This document shows positions 33,537 through 60,590 of a stretch of 64,000 nucleotides of DNA, piece by piece. The notes below the pieces were generated by a model. That model did no database searches. It was not told where the DNA came from and saw nothing but the letters and a program-made list of their open reading frames with translations. The translations under genes and the position numbers were made by a program. Positions within the stretch are counted from its first letter, which is position 1, and every line of letters begins with the position of its first letter. Source of the stretch: Bimastos eiseni (Eukaryota > Annelida > Clitellata > Crassiclitellata > Lumbricidae); assembly GCA_959347315.1 (NCBI GenBank), contig OY365811.1:42010195-42074194 (forward strand), given 5' to 3'.

Positions 33537-34003
33537 TAAGGGATGGATGGATGGAAAGATGGACAGATGGATGGACAGATGGATGGATGGAAAGATGGAC
33601 AGATGGATGGACAGATGGATGGATGGAAAGATGGACAGATGGATGGACAGATGGATGGATGGAAAGATGGACAGATGGATGGACAGATGGATGGATGGAA
33701 AGATGGACAGATGGATGGACAGATGGATGGATGGAAAGATGGACAGATGGATGGACAGATGGATGGATGGAAAGATGGACAGATGGATGGACAGATGGAT
33801 GGACAGATGGATGGATGGATGGATGGATGGATGGATGGATGGATGGATGGATGGACAGATGGATGGACAGATGGATGGATGGAAAGATGGACAGATGGAT
33901 GGACAGATGGATGGATGGATGGATGGATGGATGGATGGATGGATGGATGGATGGATTGATGGATGGATGGATGGATGGATGGATGGATGGATGGATGGAT
34001 GTA
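33537..34003. repeat. 36-bp higher-order GGAT satellite
   Basis: Seven regular 36-bp units (33543-33806; each with GGAAAGATGGACAGATGGAT), then pure (GGAT)n, one more unit near 33881, then (GGAT)n again. The W-M-D-G/W-M-D-R and I-H-P-S frames are artefacts. Confidence 0.92.
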
Positions 34004-34281
34004 TAGCTATAATATGACTGCATCAATCCATATTATGAGCACAGAGGCTGCGATCTCATTTGAGAGTTGGAGTGACACTCGATGAGAGGAAAAAATAGTG
34101 GGGGTCAAACATATGACGTGTCCTCTCTCTGTAAAAGTTGACGGGGACTTCTCCCCTTGACCCCTCCGGGATCACCGCCTCTGTCTGCGCAGTAACCAAA
34201 TCGCTCAGATTTCTTGGAGCAACAAGTGAACGGATGTTGATGTGGATGTCCGCATCTGGTTCTGGAATGTTCCAACTCCAT

Positions 34282-35240
34282 CTGTCTGTCTGTCTGTCTG
34301 TCTGTCTCTGATTTTTCTCTAGCTATGACATTGTTTGTCTCCAGTCAAATATCTGAGAGAGAGAGCGACAGACAGACGCACAGACACACAGACAGATTTA
34401 CGGAAAGCCAGAGAGTCAGACTGACACGAATTGACAGACATTTAGACAGACAGACAGACGGACGGACAGACCAGCCGATAGGCAGGCAGGCACCCAGACA
34501 GGCAGGCATACAGCCAGGCATACAGCAGACGGGCGGACGGGCAATCAGATGGATGTGGACAGAGCAAAAGGGGAACAACAATTGCAAGCATTGATGGCTT
34601 CTAATACCTTTTTAATCTTTGTTTCAGCTTATCTGCTCCCTCTGTCTTCGTCTCTCTCTCTATCTTCGTCTCTCTATCTTCGTCTCTCTCTCTCTCTCTG
34701 TCCTTGTCTCTCTCTTCGTCTCTCTCTATCTTCGTCTCTCTCTATCTTCGTCTGTCTCTCTCTCTGTCCTTGACTCTCTCTCTATCTTCGTCTCTCTCTA
34801 TCTTCGTCTCTCTCTATCTTCGTCTCTCTCTCTCTGTCTTCGTCTCTCTCTCTATCTTCGTCTCTCTCTATCTTCGTCTCTCTCTATCTTCGTCTCTCTC
34901 TCTCTCTGTCTTCGTCTCTCTCTCTCTGTCTTCGTCTCTCTCTCTCTGTCTTCGTCTCTCTCTGTTTCTTCGTGCCTGTCCGTGTCCCTATCACCCGTCC
35001 ATGACAGACAGAGACGCAGAGAGGCATAGAGGTAGACAGACAGAGAGATAGGCAGACAAACACACAGACGTGTTGAAAGAGAGGCATCTGTCTGTAATCT
35101 TTTTCCATGCTCTGCATCCAACTTCAGGATGCTAATTTTGTTCTTATGTTATTGATAGGAATAGGAGGAGGAGGAGGAGGAGAAGGAGGAGAAGGAGGAG
35201 AAGGAGAAGGAGAAGGAGGAGGAGGAGACGGAGGATAAGG
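34282..35240. repeat. Mixed GTCT, GACA, CTCTATCTTCGT and GGA repeats
   Basis: (GTCT)n at 34282-34306; GACA-rich 34360-34530; TCTCTCTCTATCTTCG-type degenerate units 34640-34975; (GGA)n at 35161-35240. No gene was recognised. Confidence 0.8.
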
Positions 35241-35474
35241 AGGCGGTGGAAGAGGATGGGAGAATCATTGCAGCAGCTGCCGGACCAGCAGAGAAGGATG
35301 CTATGCTCTGCTATGCTCACGTGTCGCAGACTCCTGAAGGAAGCCTGCCTCAGTAGCAGCAGCAGTAGGAAAGTCGGATATGGAAAAGAATTCCAGGCAT
35401 CTGAGCATCCATCCACAGCCAGCTCCATGTTTATATGTTCCACATCCAAACACAACATCAGAAGATATAATGTT

Positions 35475-35830
35475 TGTCCGTGTGTGTCCGTGTGTGTCCG
35501 TGTATGTGTTTCCATGTGTGTCCGTGTGTGCGTCCGAGTGTATATGTGTGTTTTTCTGTGTGTATGTTTATGTGTGTGTCCATGTATACTTGTGTGTGTG
35601 CGTGTGTGTACGTTGTGTGCATATTCGTATGTGTTTGCGTCCGTGTGTGTATGTGTGTGTGTATGTGTGTGTGTATGTGTGTGTGTATGTGTGTGCATAG
35701 ATGGGTATCCGTGTGTATTTGTGTTTGTCCATGTGTATGTCTTCCTGTGTCTGTGTTTGTGTTAGCGTGGTTGTTTGTGTCTATTTACGAACCTGTTTAA
35801 GATGTAATGATGTGTGAGTGCGTGTGTACG
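35475..35830. repeat. GTGT/GTCC-rich degenerate microsatellite
   Basis: GTGTGTCC and GTGTATGT words over about 350 bp. Confidence 0.75.
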
Positions 35831-36670
35831 TATGGTCCTGTGGCTTCTGGCTCTTTGGGCTTCCACTCAACAAAAACAATTCTTTTTTCCGCTGTCCAAA
35901 AAGAGCCTAACATTTTCCTGTACATTGCCTAAACGTTGCCTATCTGCGACTAAAACGTAAGGAATCAGGTCTAATAAGATGAAATTCGTAGTTGGTGGGA
36001 GAGGAAAGAGTTAAAACGCCGCACTCCACAGACTCACCAGAAAAAATAATCATTGTAGTTTTTCAATGGATAATGGATTCCCGTGCTCCTACGGGCGTTC
36101 ATATTGTCTGGTATTAAGTGGTGCAGTTAACTGTACGTTTTCAATGTCAGTCAGGTCATGACTGATGAGTTTGTGACGTTCATTCTAAGTTACTTGGAGT
36201 AACGGTGTGCTTAGATATGTATTTGGTTTCCTGTTTAGCAAGGGACTGGTTTTAAATCTGAGCACATCAGTAATGAAACATGGGGCTATGTTTTTATTCA
36301 TTCGTTCGTTCATTCAATCATTCATTTATATATTGATTCATTACGAAGCAATTTAATATGTAAGTTGTATTGCAATATGGGTCATATGGATTATAACTCA
36401 TTTTATGGATTATAACTCATTTTATTATTTGGCTTCATAATGTGGGCAAAGTTGAATAATCATATTACATGGGTCATATGGGTGATAATTTCTAGATATG
36501 TCCTACCTATATGCGTTACTTACGGACATGTCGCTTCTAATGGCAAGGATGTTGTTATTGAAGTTTAGCAGAAAATCATTTCTACGTATTTGTATATTCA
36601 CGAAAGATGCATTTTGAGGTGTCTAAGCCTATTGTTGAAATTTCATCATTATTAGTCAGCGTTGATAATA
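35831..36670. other. Intergenic, no gene seen
   Basis: AT-rich unique DNA with a short ATTC run near 36296 and a small duplication (ATGGATTATAACTCATTTTA twice, 36387-36424). Confidence 0.4.
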
Positions 36671-36790
36671 AACTCCACCACTGTCAGCACTTTGTCAGTG
36701 CCAATCCCAAGCCTGGATAAAGGAGGAGGGCGATACTAATGATCTTTGCCATCACGCAGTGTCATAAAACTAAAACTGCTGCTACTACTA
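36671..36790 (+). mobile_element. Copy of the dispersed stem-loop repeat
   Basis: CACTG/CAGTG stem; GATACT (36732-36737) pairs with AGTGTC (36758-36763), replacing a G-T pair by A-T. Ends in a CTGCTGCTACTACTAC tail. Confidence 0.7.
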
Positions 36791-36967
36791 CATAGACGCA
36801 CTTCGACCAATCAGTCACATTTTATAAGCAATCGCATCCTTTTCGACACTTAAAGATTATATTAGATAAAAGGCGATGATTATTAAACAAACTATAGCTA
36901 TTCGCGTGTTATACAAATGAGGTCACTAGTGTTCTAATTGAGGGAGGGTGGTGGTGGTGGTATTTGC

Positions 36968-37061
36968 AGTTTTACAACACTGTGCAATAACAAAGATCAT
37001 CCGCACCGTCCTTTCGTTATCCAGGCTTGGGACTGGCACTGCCCGAGTGCTAGCAGTGACG
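36968..37061 (-). mobile_element. Minus-strand copy of the dispersed stem-loop repeat
   Basis: The complement reads CTCCGTCACTGCTAGCACTC, then GGGCAGTGCCAGTCCCAAGC, CTGGATAAC. The third stem is weakened. Confidence 0.65.
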
Positions 37062-37924
37062 GAGTTTTAAGGGAGGTGAATCAATAGCGCTTTTATAATT
37101 ATAGAAATCTTACTCTACGTAGTTTTATTTATGTGATAGTCATTTTGGTTGGAGAGCGATTCATCATGGAGAATGACTTACAACCAATAATTGTGAGCAA
37201 TTATTGCACAGGTTACCTACGACTGAAATGTGTCGATACTGAGAGCGCTCTTAGCACACGCAAGCAAACCAGAGAAATCAAGTAAATGAACTGATCTACA
37301 ATAACTGCTATGTCAAAGGCCGCCACAAGATGTCGCTGCTCGCTAAACATTTGGACTAATTCTGTGTTTACTATCTATGTAAGAACGGCGAGAACTGATC
37401 AAATTAATTAATGCATATTATACAAACGGAAGAAAACTGTTTATGTAAGCGCTTCGTTATTGCATCTGCGTCTGTGTATTTTAATAACGGCCGCTAAGAT
37501 GAAGCAATCAGCTTTAGTTTCAGTTTGATGTCGCTCTCTCCTTCTTTATCGAGGTTAGGGAGTAAAGACTTGCTCCTCCAGAATAAGGGTTGCGTCGCAC
37601 CTGTTGCTATGACCTGTGACAGCACTTATATAGCGCTGGCGACTCACGTTTAAAAGGTGTGTTCTTCTACGCCAAGACGTCAGACCATTCGGCAACAATG
37701 TAACAAGTATCTAATTCTGGTCAACGTTAAGCGTTGTCTTACTGAACGATCAATTAATGACCTAAAAAACAAGAATACGTTTCATTAAAGGCGATCATCT
37801 ATTAAATCACTGAATTATACGAGACGATACTTTAAGGATGCCGCACGTAGGACATGGTATCCTAATGGTTAAAGCGGTCTCTTCAAAAACTACTTAATGC
37901 GACTGGGGAACCAATGCAGCGCGT
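37062..37924. other. Intergenic, tRNA-like fragment near 37855
   Basis: No gene recognised. GGTATCCTAATGGTTAAAGC at about 37857 looks like a tRNA A-box region, but no B box follows at the right distance. Confidence 0.3.
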
Positions 37925-38032
37925 AATTTCACCGCTGTTCGCACTCTGACAATGCCAGTCTCAAGCCTAGACATAGGAGGAGGGCAAAGCTAATGATCCA
38001 TGTATTGACACAGTGTCGTTGTACTGCAACTA
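37925..38032 (+). mobile_element. Copy of the dispersed stem-loop repeat
   Basis: CAATGCCAGTCTCAAGCCTA, GGAGGAGGGC and AGTGTCGTTGTACTGCAACT. Stems 1 and 3 are partly decayed. It abuts the LINE fragment that follows. Confidence 0.6.
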
Positions 38033-38040
38033 ACTCTCTA

Positions 38041-38640
38041 GCGCTCTCTGTCCACTGCCACTCTTCTTTATAGTTTTTCATCCTAAACCGTCTGGACTAC
38101 TTCTCTGTCATTCAAGTTGGCCTTTCTCAGACTCGCCTTCTCTGCCCTGAGCGCGTCTTACGTGCGACGGCGCGACTGACTGGTCGCCTTCCTAAATTTG
38201 CCCCGGTCTCTGATTACATGCAAGACACGTTACATTGGCTCCCTGTCTGCCATCGCATTCACTTCAGACTATGTTCATTTGTATGGGGCTGTCTATTGGG
38301 TTGGGCTCCAGTCTACTTGGAAGTCATTATTGTTCCTGTCACAGCATGTCCGGGTCGCCGATCTTTGCGTTCAGCCTCTCAACAAAGGTCTACTCTCTTT
38401 ATACCTTTTGCTCAATCATGACACAGTTCAGGGTGTTCGCAATTGCTGGTCCTATAGCGTGTAATGGTCTCTCGCCGGTCATCCACTACCTTCCTAGGGT
38501 ACCCTACGATACATTTCATCGACATCTCAAGACTTCTTTTTGCTCGGTCCTGGATTGGGAGCGCCTCTGAATAGTCGTTTTGAAGGGCGCTATATTAAAT
38601 TCATATAAATTCAATAGAATTCAATTCAACTAACTAGCTA
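38041..38640 (+). pseudogene. CR1/L2 LINE reverse transcriptase C-terminus and 3' tail
   Basis: The plus strand reads LNRLDYFSVIQVGLSQTRLL, LRATARLTGRLPKFAPVSDY, LHWLPVCHRIHFRLCSFVWG, LRSASQQRSTLFIP and, after a frame change near 38420, RVFAIAGPIACNGLSPVIHY and HLKTSFCSVLDWERL-stop. This is the thumb and C-terminal part of a CR1/L2 RT. The tail GGGCGCTATATTAAATTC follows. It is 5'-truncated and frameshifted. Confidence 0.85.
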
Positions 38641-38825
38641 GTGCAGCGCGTCGATAAAATGACAGAAGCCATTAAAATACTGTCAATAGAGGCTATTATA
38701 TGCAAGCAAATTACACAATGGCCGAAAGTCTACAGCGCTCTCTTTAAACACCTCAGCAATGGAGTTCCTCACGACTATATAAGAATAGTATACAACGTTA
38801 TCGCCTATTGACTAGTATAGGTGCA

Positions 38826-39045
38826 CACGGCCAGTGCCAGTCCCAAGCCTTGATAAAGGAGGACGTTAATGCTAATGGTCTTTGTTACCACACAGTGTCG
38901 TTAATCTGCAACTACCACCACCTCAGTTTGCTGCAAACTCCGCTGCTGCAAGAACTCAGGCAGTGTCAGTCCCAAGCCTGGATAAGGAGGAGGGCGACGC
39001 TAATGACCTTTGTAATCACACAGTTTCATTTAACTGCAACAACCG
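38826..39045 (+). mobile_element. Two adjacent copies of the dispersed stem-loop repeat
   Basis: 38826-38922 carries GGT (38877-38879) paired to ACC (38887-38889) where the consensus has GAT and ATC, a compensatory change. 38938-39045 carries CAGTGTCAGTCCCAAGCCTG. Same orientation, head to tail. Confidence 0.7.
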
Positions 39046-39082
39046 CTACGTTTGCTAGCATCACAAGACGCTCATTTAGTCG

Positions 39083-39402
39083 TACATACGTACGTACATA
39101 CATACGTACATACGTACATACATACATACATACATACATACGTACATACGTACATACATACATACGTACATACATACATACATACATACATACATACATA
39201 CATACATACATACATGCATACGTACATACATACATACATACATGCATACGTACATACATATATACATGCATACATACGTACGTACATACATACATACATA
39301 CATACGTACATACATACATACGTACATACATACGTACATACATACGTACATACATACATACATACATACATACATACATACATACATACATACATACATA
39401 CA

Positions 39403-39436
<34 letters not shown>

Positions 39437-39475
39437 CATACATACATACACAATTACACACATGCATACGTACAT
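39083..39475. repeat. (TACA/CATA/TACG)n microsatellite
   Basis: About 390 bp of CATACATACGTA units. The long Y/H/T and M/Y/V/C frames are artefacts. Confidence 0.95.
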
Positions 39476-39479
39476 ACAT

Positions 39480-40029
39480 TATTATACAACCTCTTAGCTC
39501 TTCGTACTCAAAATCTACTTCTTCTCACGGATCTTGCATACTGGCAGCGCTTCTGAACGAACGGTTGACCATACAATAGGAACGTTTTACAAATGCTTAA
39601 TTGCAATACAACACAAAAAGTATACATAAATGCAGTGATGCATTAATGCATATATATATATATATAATTGACTTGCATGGCTGTTTTGATCGTAGCTACG
39701 ACGTGGTGTGATCTATGTATGTTCTAAAACGGATTCGCTAGCTGTCCGTCCGTTCGTTTTTATGTAGATTCTGAGCAGATAAATCTCTCTCTCAGTCCCT
39801 TCTGAGTTCCTCCTCAGCACGATTCGCTGTCTCCCTCTCTCTTCCCTCCCACCGGACTTATTGCTCCGCGTGGATGCCAGACGGATTGGCATCCGGCCCG
39901 GTTGGTGGCATCCGCCGCCCTGGTGGCATCCTGTTCTGTGGGATTCGGCACCCATGCCAGTTTATTTTGTGCATCTAACACCTGGCTAGCGATGATTTCA
40001 AGTTTACCTGTACGAAGTCAATGCTAGGT
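39480..40029. other. Intergenic, no gene seen
   Basis: (TA)n at 39651-39666 and a GC-rich patch with repeated GGCATCC words (39870-39935). Nothing else was recognised. Confidence 0.4.
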
Positions 40030-40672
40030 GAAAAACGGTTGTATTTAGCGTAGGGTAAAATATAAAGCGTAAGATTAGATATTAAAAGTAATATTGGTCA
40101 TTAAGCAGATGGCAAGACAATAAGCATATGGTCAGGTATTAAGCGTAAAATTTATGCATTAAGCGTAAAGTTAGATATTAAGCGTAAAGGTGTCATAAAG
40201 CGTAAGATTAGGTATCAAGAATGAGTCCAAGCATTAAGCGTATATTTAGGTCTTAAGTCTGAAGTAAGACATTAAGCGCAAGATTAGATATTAAGAGTAA
40301 GGTTAGGTATTAACCGTTAAGTTAGTTGTCAAGCATTGTGTAAGAAATTAAATGTGTACAGATTAAGCATCGATAGCAGGGTTAGACATTAAGCATAAAG
40401 TTAGGTATTAAGCGTAAAATAAGAAATGAAGAATAAGATTAGGCATTATTAGTAAGGTTAGGTATTAATCGTAAAGTTAGGCATTAAACGTAAGACAAGA
40501 TATTAACTGCAATATTAGTCATTAAGAGTAAGGTTAAGTATTAGGCGTAAAGTTAGGTCTTAAGCGTAAAGTAAGACTTTAAGCGGAAGATTAGATATTA
40601 AGCTTAAGATCATGACTGTATTAAGCGTAGTTAGATAAACGTTTTACTGGAATATTAGGCATTAAGTTAGAA
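40030..40672. repeat. Degenerate ~20-bp satellite (ATTAAGCGTAAAGTTAGGT)
   Basis: About 30 diverged units of TATTAAGCGTAAGATTAGG spaced 19-26 bp over 640 bp. It has neither the sequence purity of the microsatellites here nor coding character. Confidence 0.8.
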
Positions 40673-41035
40673 AATGGTAGGTGAATGTAGACCTTTGCAT
40701 GGTGTGGCATGGAAGGTATCAAGGGTACGTATAGAGGATTGGGTGATGGATTTGGTCATGGATCAATCTGTATTATATAGTCTATACTCAGGGGACCAAA
40801 CAGACTCAACATTTTGGAACACACTGCGTAGTCCCTTAATGCGCCGCAGTCTGACGCTTTGACCGATTTCGAAGGTCCGTCAATCTCTGTTACTGTAGAC
40901 AGCTTCGTCAGTGTTAGTCATGGCGTTCAACTCCGCTGAGAATGAGAATTCCACTCAAACGATCACCACGATTAATGACAAGAAGATCAAAAACACGTAA
41001 CAGTTGCTGTCAGTTAAAGAAACGAACAGTAATAA
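40673..41035. other. Intergenic, no gene seen
   Basis: Unique DNA between the satellite and the AAT array; a 62-codon frame shows no domain. Confidence 0.35.
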
Positions 41036-41290
<255 letters not shown>

Positions 41291-41359
41291 TAATTGTTAT
41301 TGTTAAATGATATTGTTAAATATTGTTAAATTGTTATTATTAAATGATCTCTTTTTAAA

Positions 41360-41470
41360 TTTCTGCCTTTTCGGCAGGTTCGCATATCCAATGTCGCTAC
41401 TTCTCTGAAGATCTCTCTGTTCTGGGCAATCTCCTTCATCCTCTCAATCATCCAGTCCTAAAATTAAAAT
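41360..41470 (-). mobile_element. LINE ORF2 C-terminal tail fragment
   Basis: The minus strand encodes REVATLDMRTCRKGRN, equivalent to the tail at 22740-22800 (complement words ACATTGGA, GAACCTGCCGAAAAGGCAG). Short fragment of the same family. Confidence 0.5.
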
Positions 41471-41987
41471 AATGATATTAAAAAATACTACTAATAATAG
41501 TCGTAGTAGCAGTAGTATCAGCAATAGCAGCATTAGTAGCCTCAACGCGATGGCCTTTGGAGGTACATTCACATTCCCCATCTTAGACAAAGGCCATAGT
41601 ATATTATTTGCATCAGCAACGCCAACTCAACGTGTCATTCCAAGTTTTGGCCCACCATCTGAACTGTGCCAGATTCATTTCCAGGTCCGCAATTGTCATT
41701 CGTCAAGGGTTTCTGTTGTTTACGACATGACCTATGACCTTGTTGTTTACCCGATTTCGGGTTCACGCATAAACAACCCCGCGATTGGTAGATGGACTCT
41801 TCCTTGCATTTTCACCAGGAACACAAAAATAGATCCTAGACGAGCACCTGTGGTGTAAGCAAGTCCGACAAGAATATTGCTGGGCTCGTGAGTTGCCCAG
41901 CAGATATGTGGAGTGGAGCGGAGCGTAGCAGGCGGGAAAGAAAGCAGGATAAGGACAGGGAAGGACGAAAGGAGGAAGAAGAGATGG

Positions 41988-42027
<40 letters not shown>

Positions 42028-42419
42028 GAAGAGAGAGATAGAGATATCGACCAAGAGAGAGGGCCAGAGAGAGACAGATCAAGAGATAAAGAGGAATAAA
42101 ACTGATAGATTGTGGGTTATGTATGTATAAATATAAACATGGAGTAAGAAGGACAATGAAACAGAGAGAGCCACAACTAGAGACAGAGAAAGAGGGAGAG
42201 AGAGAGAGAGAGAGTAAGTGAGCCGAAGAAGAGGAACTTACAGAATAAAACGCAATAAGACAGAGAGACAGACAAACAATGATACGGAGACAGAACGGGA
42301 AGATACGGACTATTACGTAGCGTAGGATGCAAACCTGATTGGATGGAATGAGACCTGAGTCACGAAACAACTATCCTGTCCAAGTTAGCATTCACTCAGT
42401 TCAAGAAGTCTTCGGCTGA
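41471..42419. other. Intergenic with GA-rich repeats
   Basis: (GA)n at 41993-42023 and AGAGAG-rich sequence to 42215. A 128-codon plus frame (41472-41858) has no recognised domain. Confidence 0.4.
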
Positions 42420-42750
42420 GAGGAAGGCTCGAGAGGGCGTAGGCTCACCAGGCCCGGGATTCGGCCCGGGACTACCAGACGGGCTTATCTTGGTCTCGAG
42501 TAGAGGATATACCTAGCCACCTATACCGGTGCAGGAATTTAGGAGGGTGTAGCGATTCCGAGCAGCGAGCAGTTGCCTCAAAGGGTTCTGGGATAGAGAG
42601 ATCGAGACCGAGAGAGTGAGAGAGTGAACGAAGTGGCCGCGTAGGAACTAGACGATCGTTTGTGTAACTCATATCCGAGGATATCTCGAAATCGTTGCCA
42701 GCGAAAACTGTTCTACCGTTTCGAAAACTCCGAACACAACAGCCGTCAAG
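42420..42750 (+). promoter_or_regulatory. Presumed 5' flank/5' UTR of the calponin-like gene
   Basis: This stretch is more G+C-rich than its surroundings and contains two GGCCCGGG palindromes four bases apart (about 42450-42471), then a GA-rich tract and the leader before the ATG. No TATA box was assigned. The role is inferred from position only. Confidence 0.25.
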
Positions 42751-57083
<14,333 letters not shown>

Positions 57084-58880
57084 GCGCATGATTTCGCCCT
57101 AAGCCTTGGAGTTGCGCAAAGCATTCGACACTGTTGAACTTATACACACACACACATGCGCCGCCGGACAACATTGGAAGATGAACGCTAACTAAAAATC
57201 AGCACGCATCCTTGACTTGATCCAGTCAACGGACGACCCTCTTTAGTAACAAAGCCTGGACAACCTGCGTCTATTATTCTGTGCCAAATGTTCGCAAAGA
57301 ATCATAGTCGTAGTCTACAACGAAATTGCGTAGTCTATCTATGAACCTTTTATTTACAAGTTACGCGGCAAAGAGTTTGTTTTACGCTAATACGCTGTCC
57401 CTTTATTACAGTTTACTGTAGATTATTTTATTTTACGCAAACTTTCCCCTCTCTAATTGATGTAAACGATCGTGAATCGCCTTCGGAGAATATTTGTTGA
57501 CTGTAAGACCTATTGCCGTATCAGTTGCGAAAAATCTTCACATCTGTCCATATTTTTCTTTTGGCCAAAAAGTTGAGATATCTGAGAAATTCTCAGTTCA
57601 AATTGTACCAGGCCAGACCATCAGATCCAAAGATCTTTTTCACTTTTAAAAGTCATCATTGATCTGCGAATCCAATTCGTATAACAACTGCAGCTAAAGT
57701 AGATAGATATAGATGTACCTGCTAGGTACGCACAATCAAAGAAGAGGAAAGTTGCTAGCCTTGTTATTTGATAACTCTGTTTAGCTGACAAGTTTTGCTT
57801 TCATCCGCAAGTCGATTCTGCACAGATTACTCGCATGTTGTTATAATACTTTGAATTGGAGTCACTGTTTAACTGATTTTACACTGCAATAATATGAAAA
57901 AAAGAAAAACTATTAAGTGTTTCGATCTTCAACATGTTATTCCGCGATAGCATCAGGTTCTCACAAAAAACACGGGCCACCCTTTGACTTTGAGTAGGAT
58001 ATATTCTAAACTTTGGTTTGCCCAGAAAATTGAGTCTGCGCCTAAGATATTCCTTCACAATGACAAAGACAATTGGAAGCTCGGGAACTCCTTTATAACA
58101 CAAGAGTTTACCTCAGTCTTTAAAACTTCTTAAGCCCAATATTTTGGAGATATTCTTTTTCTGCAGTAGACGCAATGTGGCCTACAAGCTTCGTTACAGG
58201 ACCACCTTTTTCAACATAGAAAGGTCCATTTCAATATGACAAAATTCTAACATAGGAACCCATTTTCATTGCAACTAGAAACGTCTTCCATTAACAAAAA
58301 AAATCGCGAACGTTCTCCCGTCGCTCTGATCCCCAAATCATGTCAAAATCTGGTATACCAGCCAAATAAACCTAGGTCTTCTACTTTGATGAATTTGCCT
58401 AAAGCTGTTGACAACATCTTCCGATCAGCTATAATTACGAATTGCCCAGTAACCGACGGCTTCGGTATTTCGAGATATAATATAAACTTCAAATGAAATG
58501 TGGGCGATTGAACAGCTAGGAATTGAGTGTGTCCGGTTTTTTCCAAATTAACATTCACAGAAAACAATAATTTACCGCTCACCTTTTATACACTATAGTA
58601 GCTTTTGAATTTAATTCAGCTATAAAAAGCTGTATCATTTCAGCTTTTTTCAGAAGGAGCAAGCAAGAATTTTTCTGGCGACGAGGGGGGAGTTTAAAAA
58701 ATTATTTGTCAAACAAGACTTTTTATGACGACGGGGGTTTTCCTTCTTGCTTTAAATTAGTTTTGGTTTGTTTTCGCGTTTTTAGTGGTACCAAAAGATT
58801 TTAAAAAAATCTTGTATCGACAAAAACGCTGATGCAGCCTAAAAAAGTGAAATTATTCAATTGTAGGCGCCTGTGATACG
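57084..58880 (+). other. 3' flank of the calponin-like gene, probable 3' UTR
   Basis: No coding region was recognised. The first canonical AATAAA on the plus strand lies at about 58365-58370, 1.28 kb after the stop, so a long AT-rich 3' UTR is possible. Only a short CA run near 57143 stands out. Confidence 0.3.
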
Positions 58881-59039
58881 GTCTCATATTAATATACAAA
58901 ATTCAATGAGATTTATTATTCAGGGGGCAAATGCCCCCTTTCTGGCCCCCCAAATGACGTCCTTGGCTGTAAGTGCTGTAATACGCCTTACAAATTTCAG
59001 CAACGGTCTCTGTTGTCAAAAGCGGTCGTTAAATCCTGG

Positions 59040-59680
59040 ATCCATCCATCCAAATCAGCGTCGTTAGTCACACCCCACGATTCTTTAGCTCTGTACATAG
59101 TAGTAGTGTTGTGACAGCGGTTCAATTTCGGGTTAGGGTCAAGGTCATGTTCCTCGCAACTCTCCTATCGAGGCTGGCATTCAATATAACAACTGAACTC
59201 ATCCAGTCTAGCTATTGCTCGTAATGATTGCAAGGCCTCATTGTGTACTCACGAATTTTTTAAGGATGGTATTATAAGATCACAGTCTTATTGTATTATA
59301 TCTTACTGCATTGCCAGGAACAGTTAATTATTAATGACAAATGTAGGTGATACGCACGTTCTTTTAAGCTCCCAAGGTGCGCCATCAGTGTATGCTTAGC
59401 TCATGATTGAACTAAGGCTTAGGCCGGACTACTTCTCGTCTTTTCTTATAACTTCTATGGCGCTTCCTGATCAATAGCAATTCAGTAATGAGATGTAATT
59501 CTAACTTTAAATAATAAAAAAAATGCCCTACAATAGACATTATTATATACGTTACTCAAGGTTTAAAATAAAATGTGAAACGCACGCTGCTATGATACAA
59601 CAAACAACGAAATACAATATTTTAAAGCGAAAACACACGTATTTAAGCATAGCAACAGAAGCACCCACGCACGCGCTATA
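59040..59680. other. Intergenic, no gene seen
   Basis: Unique AT-rich DNA. Nothing was recognised. Confidence 0.4.
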
Positions 59681-59977
59681 GGGGTGTGCCTGTGTATCTG
59701 TGTTCATCAGTGTGGGTCTGTGCATGTGCTTGCATGTCTGTGCGTGTCTGCGTGTGTGCTTGTGCGTGTATATGTGTGTATACATGTGTGTCTTTCTCTG
59801 TTTATATGTGTGTCTGTGCTTGTCTGTGAGTGTGTCTATTTGAGTGCCTCTGTGTGTTTGTCCGCTGTGGTTCATATTACTAAACTCGTCCCATTTTAAA
59901 CAGAGAGACAGAGAGAGACAGAGAGAGAGAGAGAGAGAAAGAGAAAAAAAAAGAGAGAGACAGAGAGACAGAGAGAC

Positions 59978-60021
<44 letters not shown>

Positions 60022-60064
60022 AAAAAAAGAGAGAGACAGAGAGACAGAGAGACAGAGAGAGACA

Positions 60065-60096
<32 letters not shown>

Positions 60097-60097
60097 A

Positions 60098-60132
<35 letters not shown>

Positions 60133-60247
60133 AAGAGAGAAAAAAAGAGAGAGACAGAGAGACAGAGAGACAGAGAGACAGAGAGAGACAGAGAGAGAGA
60201 GAAAGACAGACAAAGAGAGAGAGAGACAGAGAGAGACAGAGAGAGAC

Positions 60248-60284
<37 letters not shown>

Positions 60285-60590
60285 AAAGAGAGAGAGAGAG
60301 AGAGAGAAAGTGAGAGAAAAAAAGAGAGACAAAAAGAGAGAAATAAAGAGAGAGACATAGACTGAGACAGAAAACAGAGACAGAGACAGGCAGAGAGACA
60401 GAGACATACACAGATACACAAACATACACATACACACACATACACACACAGACACACACAGACACACACAGACACACACAGACACACACAAACACACACA
60501 GACACACACACAGACACACGAACACAGACACACAAACACACGTACACAAACACACGTGCACAGACACAGTCACAGACACAGACAGAAGGT
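59681..60590. repeat. GTGT, GAGA/GACA and ACAC low-complexity block
   Basis: GTGTCTGT-rich to 59870, GAGAGACAGAGA and GAAAGAGA 59903-60400, ACACACAG 60405-60560. Frames of up to 356 codons on the minus strand are composition artefacts. Confidence 0.95.

Noticed and set aside
33415..34026. 200-codon frames of W-M-D-G and I-H-P-S repeats
   Set aside because: Translation of (GGAT)n; open in several frames on both strands.
37850..37925. A tRNA gene or SINE head beginning GGTATCCTAATGGTTAAAGC
   Set aside because: Only an A-box-like part; no B box, no cloverleaf, no second copy in the window.
58917..58945. A possible hAT end (CAGGGGGCAAATGCCCCC)
   Set aside because: It is a local palindrome; no partner terminus or 8-bp duplication was found.
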